A stretch of 10,212 nucleotides of DNA from Pseudomonadota bacterium (lineage in GTDB: Bacteria > Pseudomonadota > Alphaproteobacteria > Rhizobiales > Rhizobiaceae). The notes under the pieces were generated by a model. That model was not told where the DNA came from. It made no database searches and saw only the letters and a program-made list of their open reading frames with translations. A program made the position numbers and the translations under genes. This document shows, piece by piece, positions 1 to 8,127 of this stretch. Position 1 is the first letter of the stretch. Every line of letters starts with the position of its first letter. The stretch lies in contig QGUU01000053.1 in assembly GCA_003242525.1 (NCBI GenBank), forward strand, positions 1 to 10,212, in the 5' to 3' direction.

Positions 1-480
1 GTCGGTGCAACCGGCGTGACCCTGTCGGGCTATGCAGATCGTGTCGACCTGCTCGACGGCGGCAAGGCAGAGATCATCGATTACAAGACCGGATACTCGC
101 CATCCAAGGCGCAGGCCCACACGTTGCTCGCGCCGCAACTGGCGCTCGAAGGCGCCTTGCTGATGCGCGGCGCGTTCCGCCAGCTTGGCGCATGCGAGCC
201 GGAGGACCTTGCTTTCGTGCGGTTGAAGGCGAATGGGGAGGTGCTTCCTGAATCGATCCTCAGTCACAATGGCCAACACCGCAACGCAGTCGAGCTTTCC
301 GAAGAAGCCTGGGCGCGGCTGGAGCGGCTGCTCGAGTACTACAACGACCCTTCCGCCGGCTATCTCTCGAGGGCCCTTCCGATGCGCGAAGGGGAGCTGG
401 ACGGAGATTATGACCATCTTGCCCGGGTGGCCGAATGGTCGGCCGCAGGAGACGGTCCGGACGCGGAGGCGGGGGCGTGA
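1..480 (+). CDS. addB: AddB, C-terminal nuclease part (5' end outside window)
   Basis: This is the last 159 codons of the AddB subunit of the AddAB helicase-nuclease, which resects double-strand DNA ends for RecA-dependent repair. The open frame runs in from the window edge, so the start and the helicase-like N-terminal part are not seen. The visible piece is the C-terminal PD-(D/E)XK nuclease domain. GYADRVD sits at visible residues 10-16 and IIDYKTG at 25-31, giving candidate metal ligands Asp13 and Asp27 and catalytic Lys29. PQLALEG at 45-51 is the helix that usually follows in this nuclease fold. The TGA stop overlaps the GTG start of addA by four bases (GTGA), as expected for two subunits of one complex made in equal amounts. 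I recognise it both from the nuclease motif and from its place directly before addA. No frameshift is seen in the visible part. Confidence 0.93.
   Translation, partial: VGATGVTLSGYADRVDLLDGGKAEIIDYKTGYSPSKAQAHTLLAPQLALEGALLMRGAFRQLGACEPEDLAFVRLKANGEVLPESILSHNGQHRNAVELSEEAWARLERLLEYYNDPSAGYLSRALPMREGELDGDYDHLARVAEWSAAGDGPDAEAGA
465..469 (+). promoter_or_regulatory. Ribosome binding site that fixes the addA start
   Basis: GGAGG lies seven bases before the GTG at 477, inside the 3' end of addB. An in-frame ATG at 435 would add 14 residues, largely arginine and glycine, encoded by sequence that is also addB coding and without a comparable ribosome binding site. The GTG at 477 is therefore the better start, and it explains the GTGA overlap with the addB stop. 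Confidence 0.75.
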
Positions 481-3400
481 AGCATCGCTATCCCATTCCC
501 GGCGATACCGTCGACAGCCAGAAAAGGGCTTCCGATCCGACCCTCTCGGCCTGGGTGTCCGCCAATGCAGGATCGGGCAAGACGCATGTTCTGTCGCAGC
601 GTGTGGTGCGCCTGCTGCTCAGCGGCACCGATCCCGCAAAGATTCTCTGCCTGACCTACACACGCGCGGCCGCGGCGAACATGGCGAGCCGCGTATTCTC
701 CATCCTGTCGGAATGGACGGCTCTTCCGGACGAGGAGCTCTCCGGGCGCATCGCTGATCTTGAAGGGCGCAATCCCAGCCCGGAGATGCTGCGCCGCGCG
801 CGAAGGCTCTTTGCCGAAGCGCTGGAGACGCCGGGGGGCCTGAAGATCCAGACCATCCATGCCTTCTGCGAGGCAGTGCTGCATCAGTTTCCGCTGGAAG
901 CCAACATCGCCGCGAATTTCGAGATGCTGGACCCCCAGATGGAGCGTGCGCTCTTCGCGGCGACCCGGCGAGACATGATCTCCGGCGCCATGGCGAAAGA
1001 GAGTCCGGAGCTTGCGGAGGCTTTCGCAACGGTGCTGGATCAGGCGGGCGAGTTGGGCCTGGACGAACTGCTTGCCGAGGTCGTGGCCCGGCGCGACGAG
1101 CTACGCACCTTCATAGGGCGGATTGGCGGCGCCGGTGACGGTTTTCGACCGTTGTTTGCCGAGTTCGGGTTCGCTCCAGGCGAAAGCGCCGAATCGATCG
1201 CGGCAGGCGCCTGGCCACTGCCTGGTTTCGAGCCGGGTTTCTTGGCCGAACTGGAGGAAATTTGCCGGCGGCATGGCGCAGCGCGGGCACAAGATTGCTT
1301 CGTCAGCAAGGCAGCACATGCCTTTTCCGAAACCGACCCGCTCCGCCGCCTTGACGGTTGCCGTGTGGCCTTCCTCAAAAGCAGTGGCGAGCCCTATCAG
1401 CCCGGATGGCTGTTCGGAAAGGCCGTGCTGGCTGAACTTCCCGATCTGGCTGACCGCTACAGTGCCGCAGCGCAGGCGGTGCTCGCCGCGACAGACCGGC
1501 TCGCCTTGCTGCGCATGCTGGAAGGCACGACGGCGGCCCTGACCATCGCCGACTGGTTGATTGCCCGCTATGAGCAGGTCAAGCGCGGCCGGGGGTTCCT
1601 CGACTTCAACGACCTCATCGTGCGCACCGTCAACCTGCTCGCCCGCGCCGATGCGGGGGCCTGGGTCCGCTACAAGCTCGATCAGGGCATAGACCACATA
1701 TTGATCGACGAGGCACAGGACACCAGTCCCGAACAATGGGAGGTGGTGCGCCGTCTCGCGGAAGAATTCTTCGTGGGCGAAAGCGCGCGCGACGGCGTCA
1801 CCCGCACCATTTTCGCTGTCGGTGACGAGAAGCAGTCGATCTATTCGTTTCAGGGGGCGGCGCCGGATTCATTCCATGAAAGCCGGCAGCTCTTTGCCAG
1901 CCGGGTGCGCGCCGGCAATGCCACCTTCGCCGACCTCAAGCTCACCTGGTCGTTTCGTTCGACGAGTGACGTGCTCAAAGGCGTGGATCGGGTCTTTGCC
2001 GATGAGGCAATGCGGCGCGGCATCAGCCATGATCCGGATCCGCTCGACCACAAGGCCATTCGCTTCGACGCGCCGGGCTATGTGGAAGTCTGGCCGTCTC
2101 TGGGGGCCTCTGCCGTAGAGACGCCCGAGGACTGGACCCTGCCCATCAACCACGCCAGTGCGCCTTCCGTCCGCCTGGCCGAGCAGATCGCCACCACCAT
2201 CCGCGGCTGGCTGGCTACCGGTGAAATGCTGGAGGGCAAGAGGAGGCCCTTGAAGGCCGGCGACGTCGTGGTGCTGGTACGCAAGCGCGACCGGTTCGTC
2301 CACGCCCTTTTGCGCAGCCTCAAGGAAAAAGGGATTCCGGTGGCGGGGGCGGACCGGTTGCGCCTGCCGGCCCATATAGCAGTGAAGGACCTCGCCGCGC
2401 TCGGCCGCTTCCTTATCCAGCCGGAGGACGACCTTTCCCTTGCCGCCGTGCTGCGCTCGCCGATCTTCGACGTTTCGGAAGAGAAGCTGTTTGCGCTGGC
2501 CGCCGAACGGCCCCCCGGCATGTCTCTGGCCGCCTCTCTGCGCCGCCATGCCGAGAGCGATCCCGCACTGTCCGAAATCCTCGAGCAACTCGACGCCTGG
2601 TCAAACCAGGCGGCCTTCCGGCCGGTCTTCGAGTTCTACGCCGACCTCCTGGGCCGGGACGGTGTACGCAGGAAGATGATCGCGCGGCTCGGCCCGGAAG
2701 CCGGGGAAATCCTCGACGAATTTCTCAATTTCTGCCTGGCCGAGGAGCGAACCGGCCTGCCCGGGCTGGGCTCGTTCCTGACGACGCTGGACAGTGCCGG
2801 CCCGGAAATCAAGCGCGAGATGGACCAGAGCCGCGACGAGGTGCGGGTCATGACCGTCCATGCCGCGAAGGGGCTGGAAGCGCCCGTGGTCTTCCTGGTC
2901 GATGGCGGTTCGGCGCCCTTCAGCGACCAGCATCTACCCCGCTTGATCCCCTTCGAGGCCCGAAGCTGGCGCGGCAGGGGCTATCTCTGGCGCGCTGCAA
3001 GCGACACGGCCAACAAGATCTCCCGGGAAGCGGCGGCGCGCATGCGGGAATTGGCCGACGATGAGTACCGGCGCCTGCTCTATGTCGGCATGACGCGAGC
3101 GGAGGACAGGCTGATTGTCTGCGGCTATCACGGCAAGCGCGCGCAGCATCCGGATGCATGGCATTCGCGTGTCTGCCGGGCGCTGTGGGACGCGCCGGAA
3201 ACCGAGGAACGTCCGCATCCAGCCGGCGGGGAGCCCGTGCGTCGCTTTCGCGTTACCGACCTATCTCCCCTTGCGCTCGAGGCCGCAAGCGAGGCGACGG
3301 AGCCCGATTTCGGCCGCCCGCCGGCATGCCTTTCGAAGCCTCTGAGGCAGGAGGAGGAATTGCCTCGGCCGCTGTCGCCCTCGGGCGCTGCCGCTCTGAT

Positions 3401-3989
3401 CGACCAGGCGCAGGAGCCGGTAATCGACACGCGCTCGCCTGTTCTGGATGCAGAGATGGAGCCAGGCTTCGCGATTCGTCGCGGACTGGTGCTGCACAAG
3501 CTCCTGCAAACCTTGCCCGGTATGGAGGTGTCGGCGCGCCGGCCGGCGGCCGAACGATACCTCGCCCGCGCTGCGGCAGACTGGCCGGCACCTGAGCGCG
3601 AAAATGCGCTGGCGCAGGTCGAAGCCATTCTCGATGCCCCCCGTTTCGCACCCCTCTTTGCCCCCGGTTCCCGCGCCGAAGTGGCGATCACGGGCGAGAT
3701 CGAGCTGCGCGGAAAGCGGCGGTCCGTTTCCGGCAAGGTGGACCGACTCGCCGTCGGCCCCGATATGGTCTGGATCGTGGACTACAAGACCAACCGCGTC
3801 GCACCTGTCTCGGCAGCGGATGCGCCGCCGGCCTATGTGCTGCAGATGGCCCTCTACCGCGCGCTTCTTGCACCGCTTTATCCCGATCGCCGCGTCGCGG
3901 CGGCGCTCCTGTTCACCGAGGCCGCGCGGCTTGTCGAACTGCCAGACAAGGCGTTGGACGAGGCTCTTGCCCGACTCACCACCGCATGA
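477..3989 (+). CDS. addA: AddA, ATP-dependent helicase/nuclease subunit
   Basis: AddA is the UvrD/Rep-type (SF1) motor and nuclease subunit of AddAB. It unwinds broken DNA ends and cuts one strand to make a 3' tail for RecA. At 1170 residues it has about the length I expect for alphaproteobacterial AddA. Helicase motifs appear in order: Walker A ANAGSGKT at 29-36 (Lys35), Walker B DEAQD at 411-415, motif III GDEKQS at 449-454, a motif IV-like LTWSFRST, motif V VMTVHAAKG at 791-799, and motif VI YVGMTR at 869-874 with an arginine-finger candidate at 874. The C-terminal PD-(D/E)XK nuclease is intact: His1007 in GLVLHKLL, Asp1089 in GKVDR, Asp1102 and Lys1104 in VDYKT, and Gln1123 and Tyr1127 in QMALY. 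Both AddA and AddB thus keep nuclease sites, the dual-nuclease layout known for AddAB. It is co-transcribed with addB. Confidence 0.96.
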   Translation: MKHRYPIPGDTVDSQKRASDPTLSAWVSANAGSGKTHVLSQRVVRLLLSGTDPAKILCLTYTRAAAANMASRVFSILSEWTALPDEELSGRIADLEGRNPSPEMLRRARRLFAEALETPGGLKIQTIHAFCEAVLHQFPLEANIAANFEMLDPQMERALFAATRRDMISGAMAKESPELAEAFATVLDQAGELGLDELLAEVVARRDELRTFIGRIGGAGDGFRPLFAEFGFAPGESAESIAAGAWPLPGFEPGFLAELEEICRRHGAARAQDCFVSKAAHAFSETDPLRRLDGCRVAFLKSSGEPYQPGWLFGKAVLAELPDLADRYSAAAQAVLAATDRLALLRMLEGTTAALTIADWLIARYEQVKRGRGFLDFNDLIVRTVNLLARADAGAWVRYKLDQGIDHILIDEAQDTSPEQWEVVRRLAEEFFVGESARDGVTRTIFAVGDEKQSIYSFQGAAPDSFHESRQLFASRVRAGNATFADLKLTWSFRSTSDVLKGVDRVFADEAMRRGISHDPDPLDHKAIRFDAPGYVEVWPSLGASAVETPEDWTLPINHASAPSVRLAEQIATTIRGWLATGEMLEGKRRPLKAGDVVVLVRKRDRFVHALLRSLKEKGIPVAGADRLRLPAHIAVKDLAALGRFLIQPEDDLSLAAVLRSPIFDVSEEKLFALAAERPPGMSLAASLRRHAESDPALSEILEQLDAWSNQAAFRPVFEFYADLLGRDGVRRKMIARLGPEAGEILDEFLNFCLAEERTGLPGLGSFLTTLDSAGPEIKREMDQSRDEVRVMTVHAAKGLEAPVVFLVDGGSAPFSDQHLPRLIPFEARSWRGRGYLWRAASDTANKISREAAARMRELADDEYRRLLYVGMTRAEDRLIVCGYHGKRAQHPDAWHSRVCRALWDAPETEERPHPAGGEPVRRFRVTDLSPLALEAASEATEPDFGRPPACLSKPLRQEEELPRPLSPSGAAALIDQAQEPVIDTRSPVLDAEMEPGFAIRRGLVLHKLLQTLPGMEVSARRPAAERYLARAAADWPAPERENALAQVEAILDAPRFAPLFAPGSRAEVAITGEIELRGKRRSVSGKVDRLAVGPDMVWIVDYKTNRVAPVSAADAPPAYVLQMALYRALLAPLYPDRRVAAALLFTEAARLVELPDKALDEALARLTTA

Positions 3990-4001
3990 CACAAGACCTG
4001 C

Positions 4002-4007
4002 TTGAAA
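4002..4007 (+). promoter_or_regulatory. Possible -35 element of a trxA promoter
   Basis: TTGAAA, within CTTGAAAC, resembles the CTTGAC-type -35 box of alphaproteobacterial housekeeping promoters. It lies 55 bases before the trxA ATG. No good -10 box is seen 16-18 bases downstream (the best is CACATC, two of six matches), so this is tentative. A small inverted repeat, CGCCG-GTA-CGGCG at 4008-4020, follows it directly and has no T-tract, so it is not an addA terminator. trxA may be read both from the addBA transcript and from its own promoter. Confidence 0.22.
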
Positions 4008-4061
4008 CGCCGGTACGGCGCCACCACATCTGGTAAGACCTGAAATCGAAAGGATCTCCCC

Positions 4062-4385
4062 ATGGCCACTGTGAAGGTCGACAACAACAATTTCCGCTCC
4101 GACGTACTCGAGGCCAAGGAGCCGGTGGTGGTGGATTTCTGGGCGGAGTGGTGCGGTCCGTGCAAGATGATCGGTCCCTCGCTGGAGGAAATTGCGTCCG
4201 AGCTGCAGGGCAAGGTCAAGATCGCCAAGCTCAACATTGACGAGAACCCGGAACTCGCGGCGCAGTACGGAGTCCGCTCCATTCCCACCCTCATGATCTT
4301 CAAGGGCGGCGAAGTTGCCGACATCAAGGTTGGCGCCGCGCCCAAGACCGCGCTGTCGCACTGGATCGGCGGCGCCGTCGCCTGA
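4062..4385 (+). CDS. trxA: Thioredoxin 1 (TrxA)
   Basis: This is a small cytosolic dithiol-disulfide oxidoreductase that reduces protein disulfides, including those of ribonucleotide reductase, and is itself reduced by thioredoxin reductase. The 107 residues match the usual length. The active site WCGPCK is at residues 30-35 (Cys31, Cys34), the buried Asp is at 25 in VVDFWAEW, and the cis-proline is Pro75 in SIPTLMIF. The C-terminal [11 protein letters not shown] fits the last strand and helix. The start is set by AAAGGA at 4049-4054, seven bases before the ATG. It lies 72 bases after addA on the same strand and is followed by a strong terminator, so it closes the addB-addA-trxA unit. Nothing is unusual in the sequence. 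Confidence 0.97.
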   Translation: MATVKVDNNNFRSDVLEAKEPVVVDFWAEWCGPCKMIGPSLEEIASELQGKVKIAKLNIDENPELAAQYGVRSIPTLMIFKGGEVADIKVGAAPKTALSHWIGGAVA

Positions 4386-4400
4386 CCGTCTTGGGACGGT
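4385..4400 (+). repeat. Short hairpin at the trxA stop
   Basis: A perfect 6-bp inverted repeat (ACCGTC, loop TTGG, GACGGT) begins at the last base of the trxA TGA stop. It has no T-tract. It lies just upstream of the terminator stem at 4411 and may stabilise the 3' end of the mRNA or simply be part of the terminator region. Confidence 0.4.
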
Positions 4401-4410
4401 GTTTCGCGCT

Positions 4411-4436
4411 AAGCCCGGCCGTGTGCCGGGCTTTTT
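4411..4436 (+). terminator. Rho-independent terminator after trxA
   Basis: A perfect 9-bp stem (AAGCCCGGC at 4411-4419 with GCCGGGCTT at 4425-4433), loop CGTGT, ends in a run of five T. It starts 25 bases past the trxA stop. It should end the addB-addA-trxA transcript and separate it from the cupin gene, which therefore probably needs its own promoter. I could not identify one in 4437-4503. Confidence 0.85.
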
Positions 4437-4515
4437 GTTGGCGCGATGTTCCGGACCGGCTGGCTCTCCCATCAGGAGCCGGCCAGGTCTTTGCTAAGCC
4501 CCAAGGGAGAAGGCC

Positions 4516-4797
4516 ATGACCGAAGCTGCCACATCCACCGTCTTTATCGACAATGAACGCATCACCGTGACGGAGTGGCGCTTCGCGCCGGGCGCCAGCA
4601 CCGGCTGGCATCGGCACGAACATGACTATGTGATCGTGCCCCTTATGGACGGAAGGCTGAAGCTTCTTACCGCTGCCGGCGAATCTTTCGGCGAGATGAA
4701 AGCGGGCGTGCCCTACTTCCGCGAAGCGGGCGTGGAGCACGACGTCATCAACGCAAACGATGCGGAATATGCCTTCATCGAGATCGAGCTGAAATAG
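4516..4797 (+). CDS. Small single-domain cupin protein, BauB-like
   Basis: A 93-residue cytosolic beta-barrel protein with one cupin domain and no signal peptide. Cupin motif 1 is seen as G26, then H32 and H34 in GWHRHEHD, then G46. The usual glutamate of this motif falls on a valine or tyrosine (YV at 38-39), with Glu35, His36 and Asp37 close by as possible substitutes. Motif 2 fits well: G64, G72, H75 and N79 in AGVEHDVIN, with Glu70 where proline is usual. The wording resembles small cupins that databases name beta-alanine degradation protein BauB, but that is from memory, and no beta-alanine genes are nearby. Likely metal ligands are His32, His34 and His75. The start is supported by AGGGAG at 4504-4509, six bases before the ATG. 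The gene stands alone between the trxA terminator and the convergent folC. The cupin call is firm; the substrate is unknown. Confidence 0.85.
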   Translation: MTEAATSTVFIDNERITVTEWRFAPGASTGWHRHEHDYVIVPLMDGRLKLLTAAGESFGEMKAGVPYFREAGVEHDVINANDAEYAFIEIELK

Positions 4798-4824
4798 CGC
4801 AGCATCCCTTGAATGGGGCCGCGC
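4797..4824. terminator. Possible weak bidirectional hairpin between cupin gene and folC
   Basis: The 29-base gap between the two convergent stops holds an imperfect inverted repeat: GCGC arms at 4797-4800 and 4821-4824 enclose a CCC/GGG stem (4806-4808 with 4815-4817). It is followed by CTTTC on the plus strand and, past its minus-strand end, by TATTTC. The T-tracts are short and the stem has internal mismatches, so termination here is a guess based mainly on position. Confidence 0.28.
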
Positions 4825-4826
4825 TT

Positions 4827-6158
4827 TCAGCCGGGCGGGGTGCCATTCTCTCCCAGCACGGCGCCAGCAAGATAGAGCGATCCCCCTATGAAGATGCGCG
4901 GCGGCGGTTCGTCCTGGCCGAGCGTATCGCGCAGCAACAGGAGGGCGCTGGCCACCGAGCCGACCGGTTCGGCCGAGAGTCCTGCTTCAGCGGCGCGCGC
5001 CGCCAGTTCGTCATTCGGCACGCCCGCGTCGCTCATCGACACCGGCACTGTATAGACATGTCGCACCAGGCCCTTGAAAGCGCTGAAATAGCCAGCCTGA
5101 TCCTTGGTGTTGATCATCCCTGCGATCATGTAGAGCGGCCGCGGGCTTTTCTCTTCCTGCTCAGCCAGCGCCTCCGCTATGGCGACGCCCGCACCAGGAT
5201 TATGACCGCCATCCAGCCAGATCTCTGCGCCCGGCGGCGCAAGCCCGACAAGGTGCCCCTGGGTCAGCTTCTGCATCCGGCCCGGCCATGTGACGCCCGC
5301 CATCGCCGCATCGGCGGCCCTGTGGTCAATGTCGAACCCGGCGGCCTTCACTGCCGCGATCGCCGCCGCCGCATTGGCGAGCTGGTGCCGTCCGGGCAAG
5401 CGCGGCAGGGAAAGGTCCAGCAGCCCGTCCTGGTCCTGGTAGACCATGCGTCCGTTTTCGCCGAAGGCCAGAAAATCCTGGCCATATACTGTGAGGGGGC
5501 AGCCGAGGCGGTCCGCCGTCTCGATGACCACGTCCTGCGCCGCGTCGAATTCCTGCTGCCCGATCACGGCGGGGGCGCCCGGCTTGAGAAAGCCCGCTTT
5601 TTCCCCCGCAATGAGCTCGATGCGGGCGCCGAGATACGCTTCATGGGCCAGCGGGATCGGCATGAAGACAGATACTACCCGACGCTTGACCACATTGGTG
5701 GCGTCGAAGCGGCCGCCGAGCCCCACCTCGATAATGGCGGCATCGGCAGGATGCTCCGAGAACAGCACGAAGCCCACGGCGGTCAGCACTTCGAACACGG
5801 TGATGTTCTGGCCGTCATTGGCGTCGGCGACGCGCCGGATTGCTTCGGCAAATACCCTGTCTTCCACCAGCCTGCCGCCGCCCGGGGCAGCCAGCCGGTA
5901 GCGCTCGTTCCAGTTGACGAGATGCGGTGAGGTATGGACATGGACATTGTAGCCGGCGGCCTCCAGCAATGCGCGCGAAAAGGCGGCGCAGGAGCCCTTG
6001 CCGTTGGTGCCGGCTATATGGATGACCGGCGGCAACCTGTCCTGGGGATTGCCGAGCCTGTCCAGAAGCCGGGCGACTCGTTCCAGCGAAAGGTCGAATC
6101 CCTTCGGGTGCAGCGCCATCAGGCGTTCGATTTCACGATCGGCGGTGAGGATGGTCAT
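4827..6158 (-). CDS. folC: Bifunctional dihydrofolate / folylpolyglutamate synthase
   Basis: FolC adds glutamate to dihydropteroate to make dihydrofolate and later adds further glutamates to tetrahydrofolates, using ATP, in the cytosol. The Mur-ligase fold is clear. The P-loop AGTNGKGS is at residues 49-56, HTSPHLVNWNERYRL at 75-89, EVGLGGRFDATN at 144-155, GEKAGF at 185-190 (Lys187, the lysine carbamylated in the family), GRHQLANA at 256-263, and DGGHNP at 316-321. His172 in PLAHEAYLG is the expected metal ligand, but the residue before it, usually Asp, is Ala171. I chose the ATG at 6158 (443 residues) because the sequence becomes family-like right after it. Its ribosome binding site is weak, and an ATG at 6224 or a TTG at 6257 would only add an unconserved stretch. 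It is the last gene of the trpFBA-accD-folC cluster, 158 bases after accD. Confidence 0.94.
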   Translation of the reverse strand: MTILTADREIERLMALHPKGFDLSLERVARLLDRLGNPQDRLPPVIHIAGTNGKGSCAAFSRALLEAAGYNVHVHTSPHLVNWNERYRLAAPGGGRLVEDRVFAEAIRRVADANDGQNITVFEVLTAVGFVLFSEHPADAAIIEVGLGGRFDATNVVKRRVVSVFMPIPLAHEAYLGARIELIAGEKAGFLKPGAPAVIGQQEFDAAQDVVIETADRLGCPLTVYGQDFLAFGENGRMVYQDQDGLLDLSLPRLPGRHQLANAAAAIAAVKAAGFDIDHRAADAAMAGVTWPGRMQKLTQGHLVGLAPPGAEIWLDGGHNPGAGVAIAEALAEQEEKSPRPLYMIAGMINTKDQAGYFSAFKGLVRHVYTVPVSMSDAGVPNDELAARAAEAGLSAEPVGSVASALLLLRDTLGQDEPPPRIFIGGSLYLAGAVLGENGTPPG

Positions 6159-6316
6159 GTTGGTTTCCGCGCGCTGCGTCGGGCCGGATCCGGTCGGCGC
6201 GTTGCAAGTTGCTGGTTGACGCATGGTCTTCCCGAAGGCGATGTCGCCTCCGGGCAAAATGCTTTAGGCGCCGGCCGTGCGGCTCGCCGTCGCGACAGCG
6301 CCAGTCAATGTTCCGT

Positions 6317-7240
6317 TCAGGCCGGGTGCCGCGCTTCCGGCTGAATCACCGCGGGAGGTGGCGCCTCCGGCAAGGCCTGCTCCTCCCGCTCGCTCACCTT
6401 CAGAAGGAGCTTGAGCAGGCGGGCGACCGTCTTCTTCATTTCCAGCCGCGAAACGACCATGTCAACCATGCCGTGTTCCATAAGATACTCGGCTCGCTGG
6501 AAGCCTTCCGGCAGCTTCTCGCGTATGGTCTGTTCGATGACGCGCGGCCCCGCAAAGCCGATCAGCGCGCCTGGTTCGGCAATGTGCACGTCGCCGAGCA
6601 TGGCGTAGGAAGCCGTCACCCCGCCGGTCGTGGGGTTGGTCAGCACGACGATGTAAGGCAACCCGGCCTCCTTGAGCCTGTCGACCGCGACCGTGGTGCG
6701 CGGCAATTGCATGAGGGACAGGATGCCTTCCTGCATGCGCGCGCCGCCGGAGGCGGCAAAGAGGACGAGCGGCCGCTTGCGCTTCAGCGCCGTATCGAAG
6801 GCGTGGATTATGGCTTCGCCGGCGGCCATGCCGAGCGAACCGCCCATGAAGGCGAAATCCTGCACCGTAACGATGACGGGAAGCCCTTCTATGGTCCCGG
6901 CGGCATTGAGGATGGCATCCTCCAGCCCCGTTTTCGCCTTCGCCTCCTTCAGCCGGTCGACATATCGCTTTTCGTCGCGAAACTTCAGCGGATCGACAGG
7001 CACCTTCGGATTTTCGATGACCTCATATTTGCCGTCGTCAAAGAAGAATTTCAGTCGCTCCTTGGCCGCGATCTTCATGTGATAGCCGGAGGAAGGAATG
7101 ACGTACTGGTTCTCCTCCAGGTCCTTGTGAAAGACCATTTCGCCCGTTTCGGGGTCCTTCACCCAGAGGTTCTCCGGCACTTCGCGCCGGCCGAGCATGG
7201 AATTGATGCGCGGGCGGACGAAATTGGTAATCCAGTTCAT
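6317..7240 (-). CDS. accD: Acetyl-CoA carboxylase carboxyltransferase subunit beta, zinc-ribbon-less
   Basis: AccD pairs with AccA to form the carboxyltransferase that moves CO2 from carboxybiotin to acetyl-CoA, the committed step of fatty acid synthesis. The crotonase-like core is intact: [11 protein letters not shown] at 131-141, [13 protein letters not shown] at 160-172, then a conserved [17 protein letters not shown] stretch and [10 protein letters not shown]. The protein has 307 residues. The N-terminal zinc ribbon is degenerate: aligned by eye to E. coli AccD, its four cysteines fall on Asp29, Thr32, Ile48 and Ser51, and the protein has no cysteine at all. The surrounding ribbon sequence ([13 protein letters not shown] to SSGYHM) is still recognisable, so this is ligand loss rather than deletion. 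The last 20 or so residues are rich in proline and alanine and look variable. It lies 46 bases after trpA, probably in the same transcript. Confidence 0.96.
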   Translation of the reverse strand: MNWITNFVRPRINSMLGRREVPENLWVKDPETGEMVFHKDLEENQYVIPSSGYHMKIAAKERLKFFFDDGKYEVIENPKVPVDPLKFRDEKRYVDRLKEAKAKTGLEDAILNAAGTIEGLPVIVTVQDFAFMGGSLGMAAGEAIIHAFDTALKRKRPLVLFAASGGARMQEGILSLMQLPRTTVAVDRLKEAGLPYIVVLTNPTTGGVTASYAMLGDVHIAEPGALIGFAGPRVIEQTIREKLPEGFQRAEYLMEHGMVDMVVSRLEMKKTVARLLKLLLKVSEREEQALPEAPPPAVIQPEARHPA

Positions 7241-7248
7241 GAGATTGG

Positions 7249-7255
7249 CTCCTTT
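7249..7255 (-). promoter_or_regulatory. Ribosome binding site that fixes the accD start
   Basis: Read on the minus strand this is AAAGGAG, eight bases before the ATG at 7240. The frame stays open upstream to about 7324, overlapping the end of trpA, but the added residues look nothing like AccD, whose family sequence begins at MNWIT. Confidence 0.8.
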
Positions 7256-7286
7256 GCCCGGATCGCTCGTCGCAGAGGTAGGAAAA

Positions 7287-8126
7287 CTATTCGGCAGCAG
7301 CAAGGCGGGCCTGGCGCACGCCATGTGCCAGCCCGCTGACCAGCGTGGCTACGGCCTCGCCCGGATCGGCCGTCTTCCTGCCGTCGGCGCCGATCACGTT
7401 GGCGACTGCATTGACGATAGCCGTTCCAACGACCACGCCATCTGCGGAAGCGCCGATGATGCGGGCCTGTTCGGCCGTCTTGACCCCGAACCCGACGCAG
7501 ACCGGCAATGCGGTATGCTGCTTTATGCGCTTCACGGCGGCGGCCACCTTTTCCGTATCGGCCAGGGCCGAGCCGGTGATGCCCGTCATCGATACGTAGT
7601 AGACGAAGCCCGAAGTGTTCTCCAGCACCTTGGGCAATCGCCTGTCGTCGGTAGTGGGCGTGGCCAGCCGGATGAAATTGATGCCCGCCTTGAGCGCCGG
7701 AAGGCACAGTTCCTCGTCCATTTCAGGGGGAAGGTCCACCACGATCAGGCCGTCGATTCCGGCGGCCTTTGCATCGGCGAGGAACCGGTCCACGCCATAA
7801 ATGTATATGGGATTGTAATAGCCCATCAAAACGATCGGCGTTTCCTGGTCCGCCTGGCGGAATTCGGCCGCCATGGCAAGCGTCTTTGCCAGCGTCTGGC
7901 CGCCCTTGAGCGAGCGCAGCGCCGCGGCCTGGATCGCCGGGCCATCCGCCATCGGGTCGGAAAAGGGCATGCCGAGTTCGATGATATCCGCGCCTGCCCC
8001 AGGCAGCGCCTTCATGATCGAAAGCGAGGTGTCGTAGTCGGGGTCGCCCCCCATGAAGTAGGTAACGAGCGCCGGGCGGCCTTCTTGCTTGAGCTGCGCC
8101 ATGCGGCGGTCGATGCGGGTTGTCAT
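7287..8126 (-). CDS. trpA: Tryptophan synthase alpha chain
   Basis: TrpA cleaves indole-3-glycerol phosphate to indole and glyceraldehyde 3-phosphate and passes the indole through a tunnel to TrpB in the alpha2-beta2 complex. The TIM barrel has 279 residues, the usual length. Catalytic residues are visible: Glu50 in [11 protein letters not shown] and Asp61 in MADGP. Phosphate-binding segments are SMTGITGS at 179-186, GFGV at 212-215 and VVVGTAIV at 231-238. The ATG lies one base past the trpB stop (TGA-C-ATG), with GGAG from the end of trpB eight bases before it, so the two chains are probably translationally coupled. No truncation or unusual residue is seen. Confidence 0.97.
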   Translation of the reverse strand: MTTRIDRRMAQLKQEGRPALVTYFMGGDPDYDTSLSIMKALPGAGADIIELGMPFSDPMADGPAIQAAALRSLKGGQTLAKTLAMAAEFRQADQETPIVLMGYYNPIYIYGVDRFLADAKAAGIDGLIVVDLPPEMDEELCLPALKAGINFIRLATPTTDDRRLPKVLENTSGFVYYVSMTGITGSALADTEKVAAAVKRIKQHTALPVCVGFGVKTAEQARIIGASADGVVVGTAIVNAVANVIGADGRKTADPGEAVATLVSGLAHGVRQARLAAAE

Positions 8127-8127
8127 G

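Noticed and set aside
3261..4472. A 403-codon minus-strand open frame opposite addA and trxA
   Set aside because: It runs through the trxA terminator and the antisense of two well-supported genes and shows no recognisable domain.
4437..4503. A promoter or hairpin-type regulator for the cupin gene (CCGGCT and AGCCGG arms)
   Set aside because: The inverted repeat is short with alternative pairings, and no -35/-10 pair with correct spacing could be found.
4809..6344. Long plus-strand open frames (4809-5930 and 5934-6344) opposite folC
   Set aside because: They mirror folC codons in GC-rich DNA. The translations are rich in Arg, His and Gly, show no family motif, and folC on the other strand is unmistakable.
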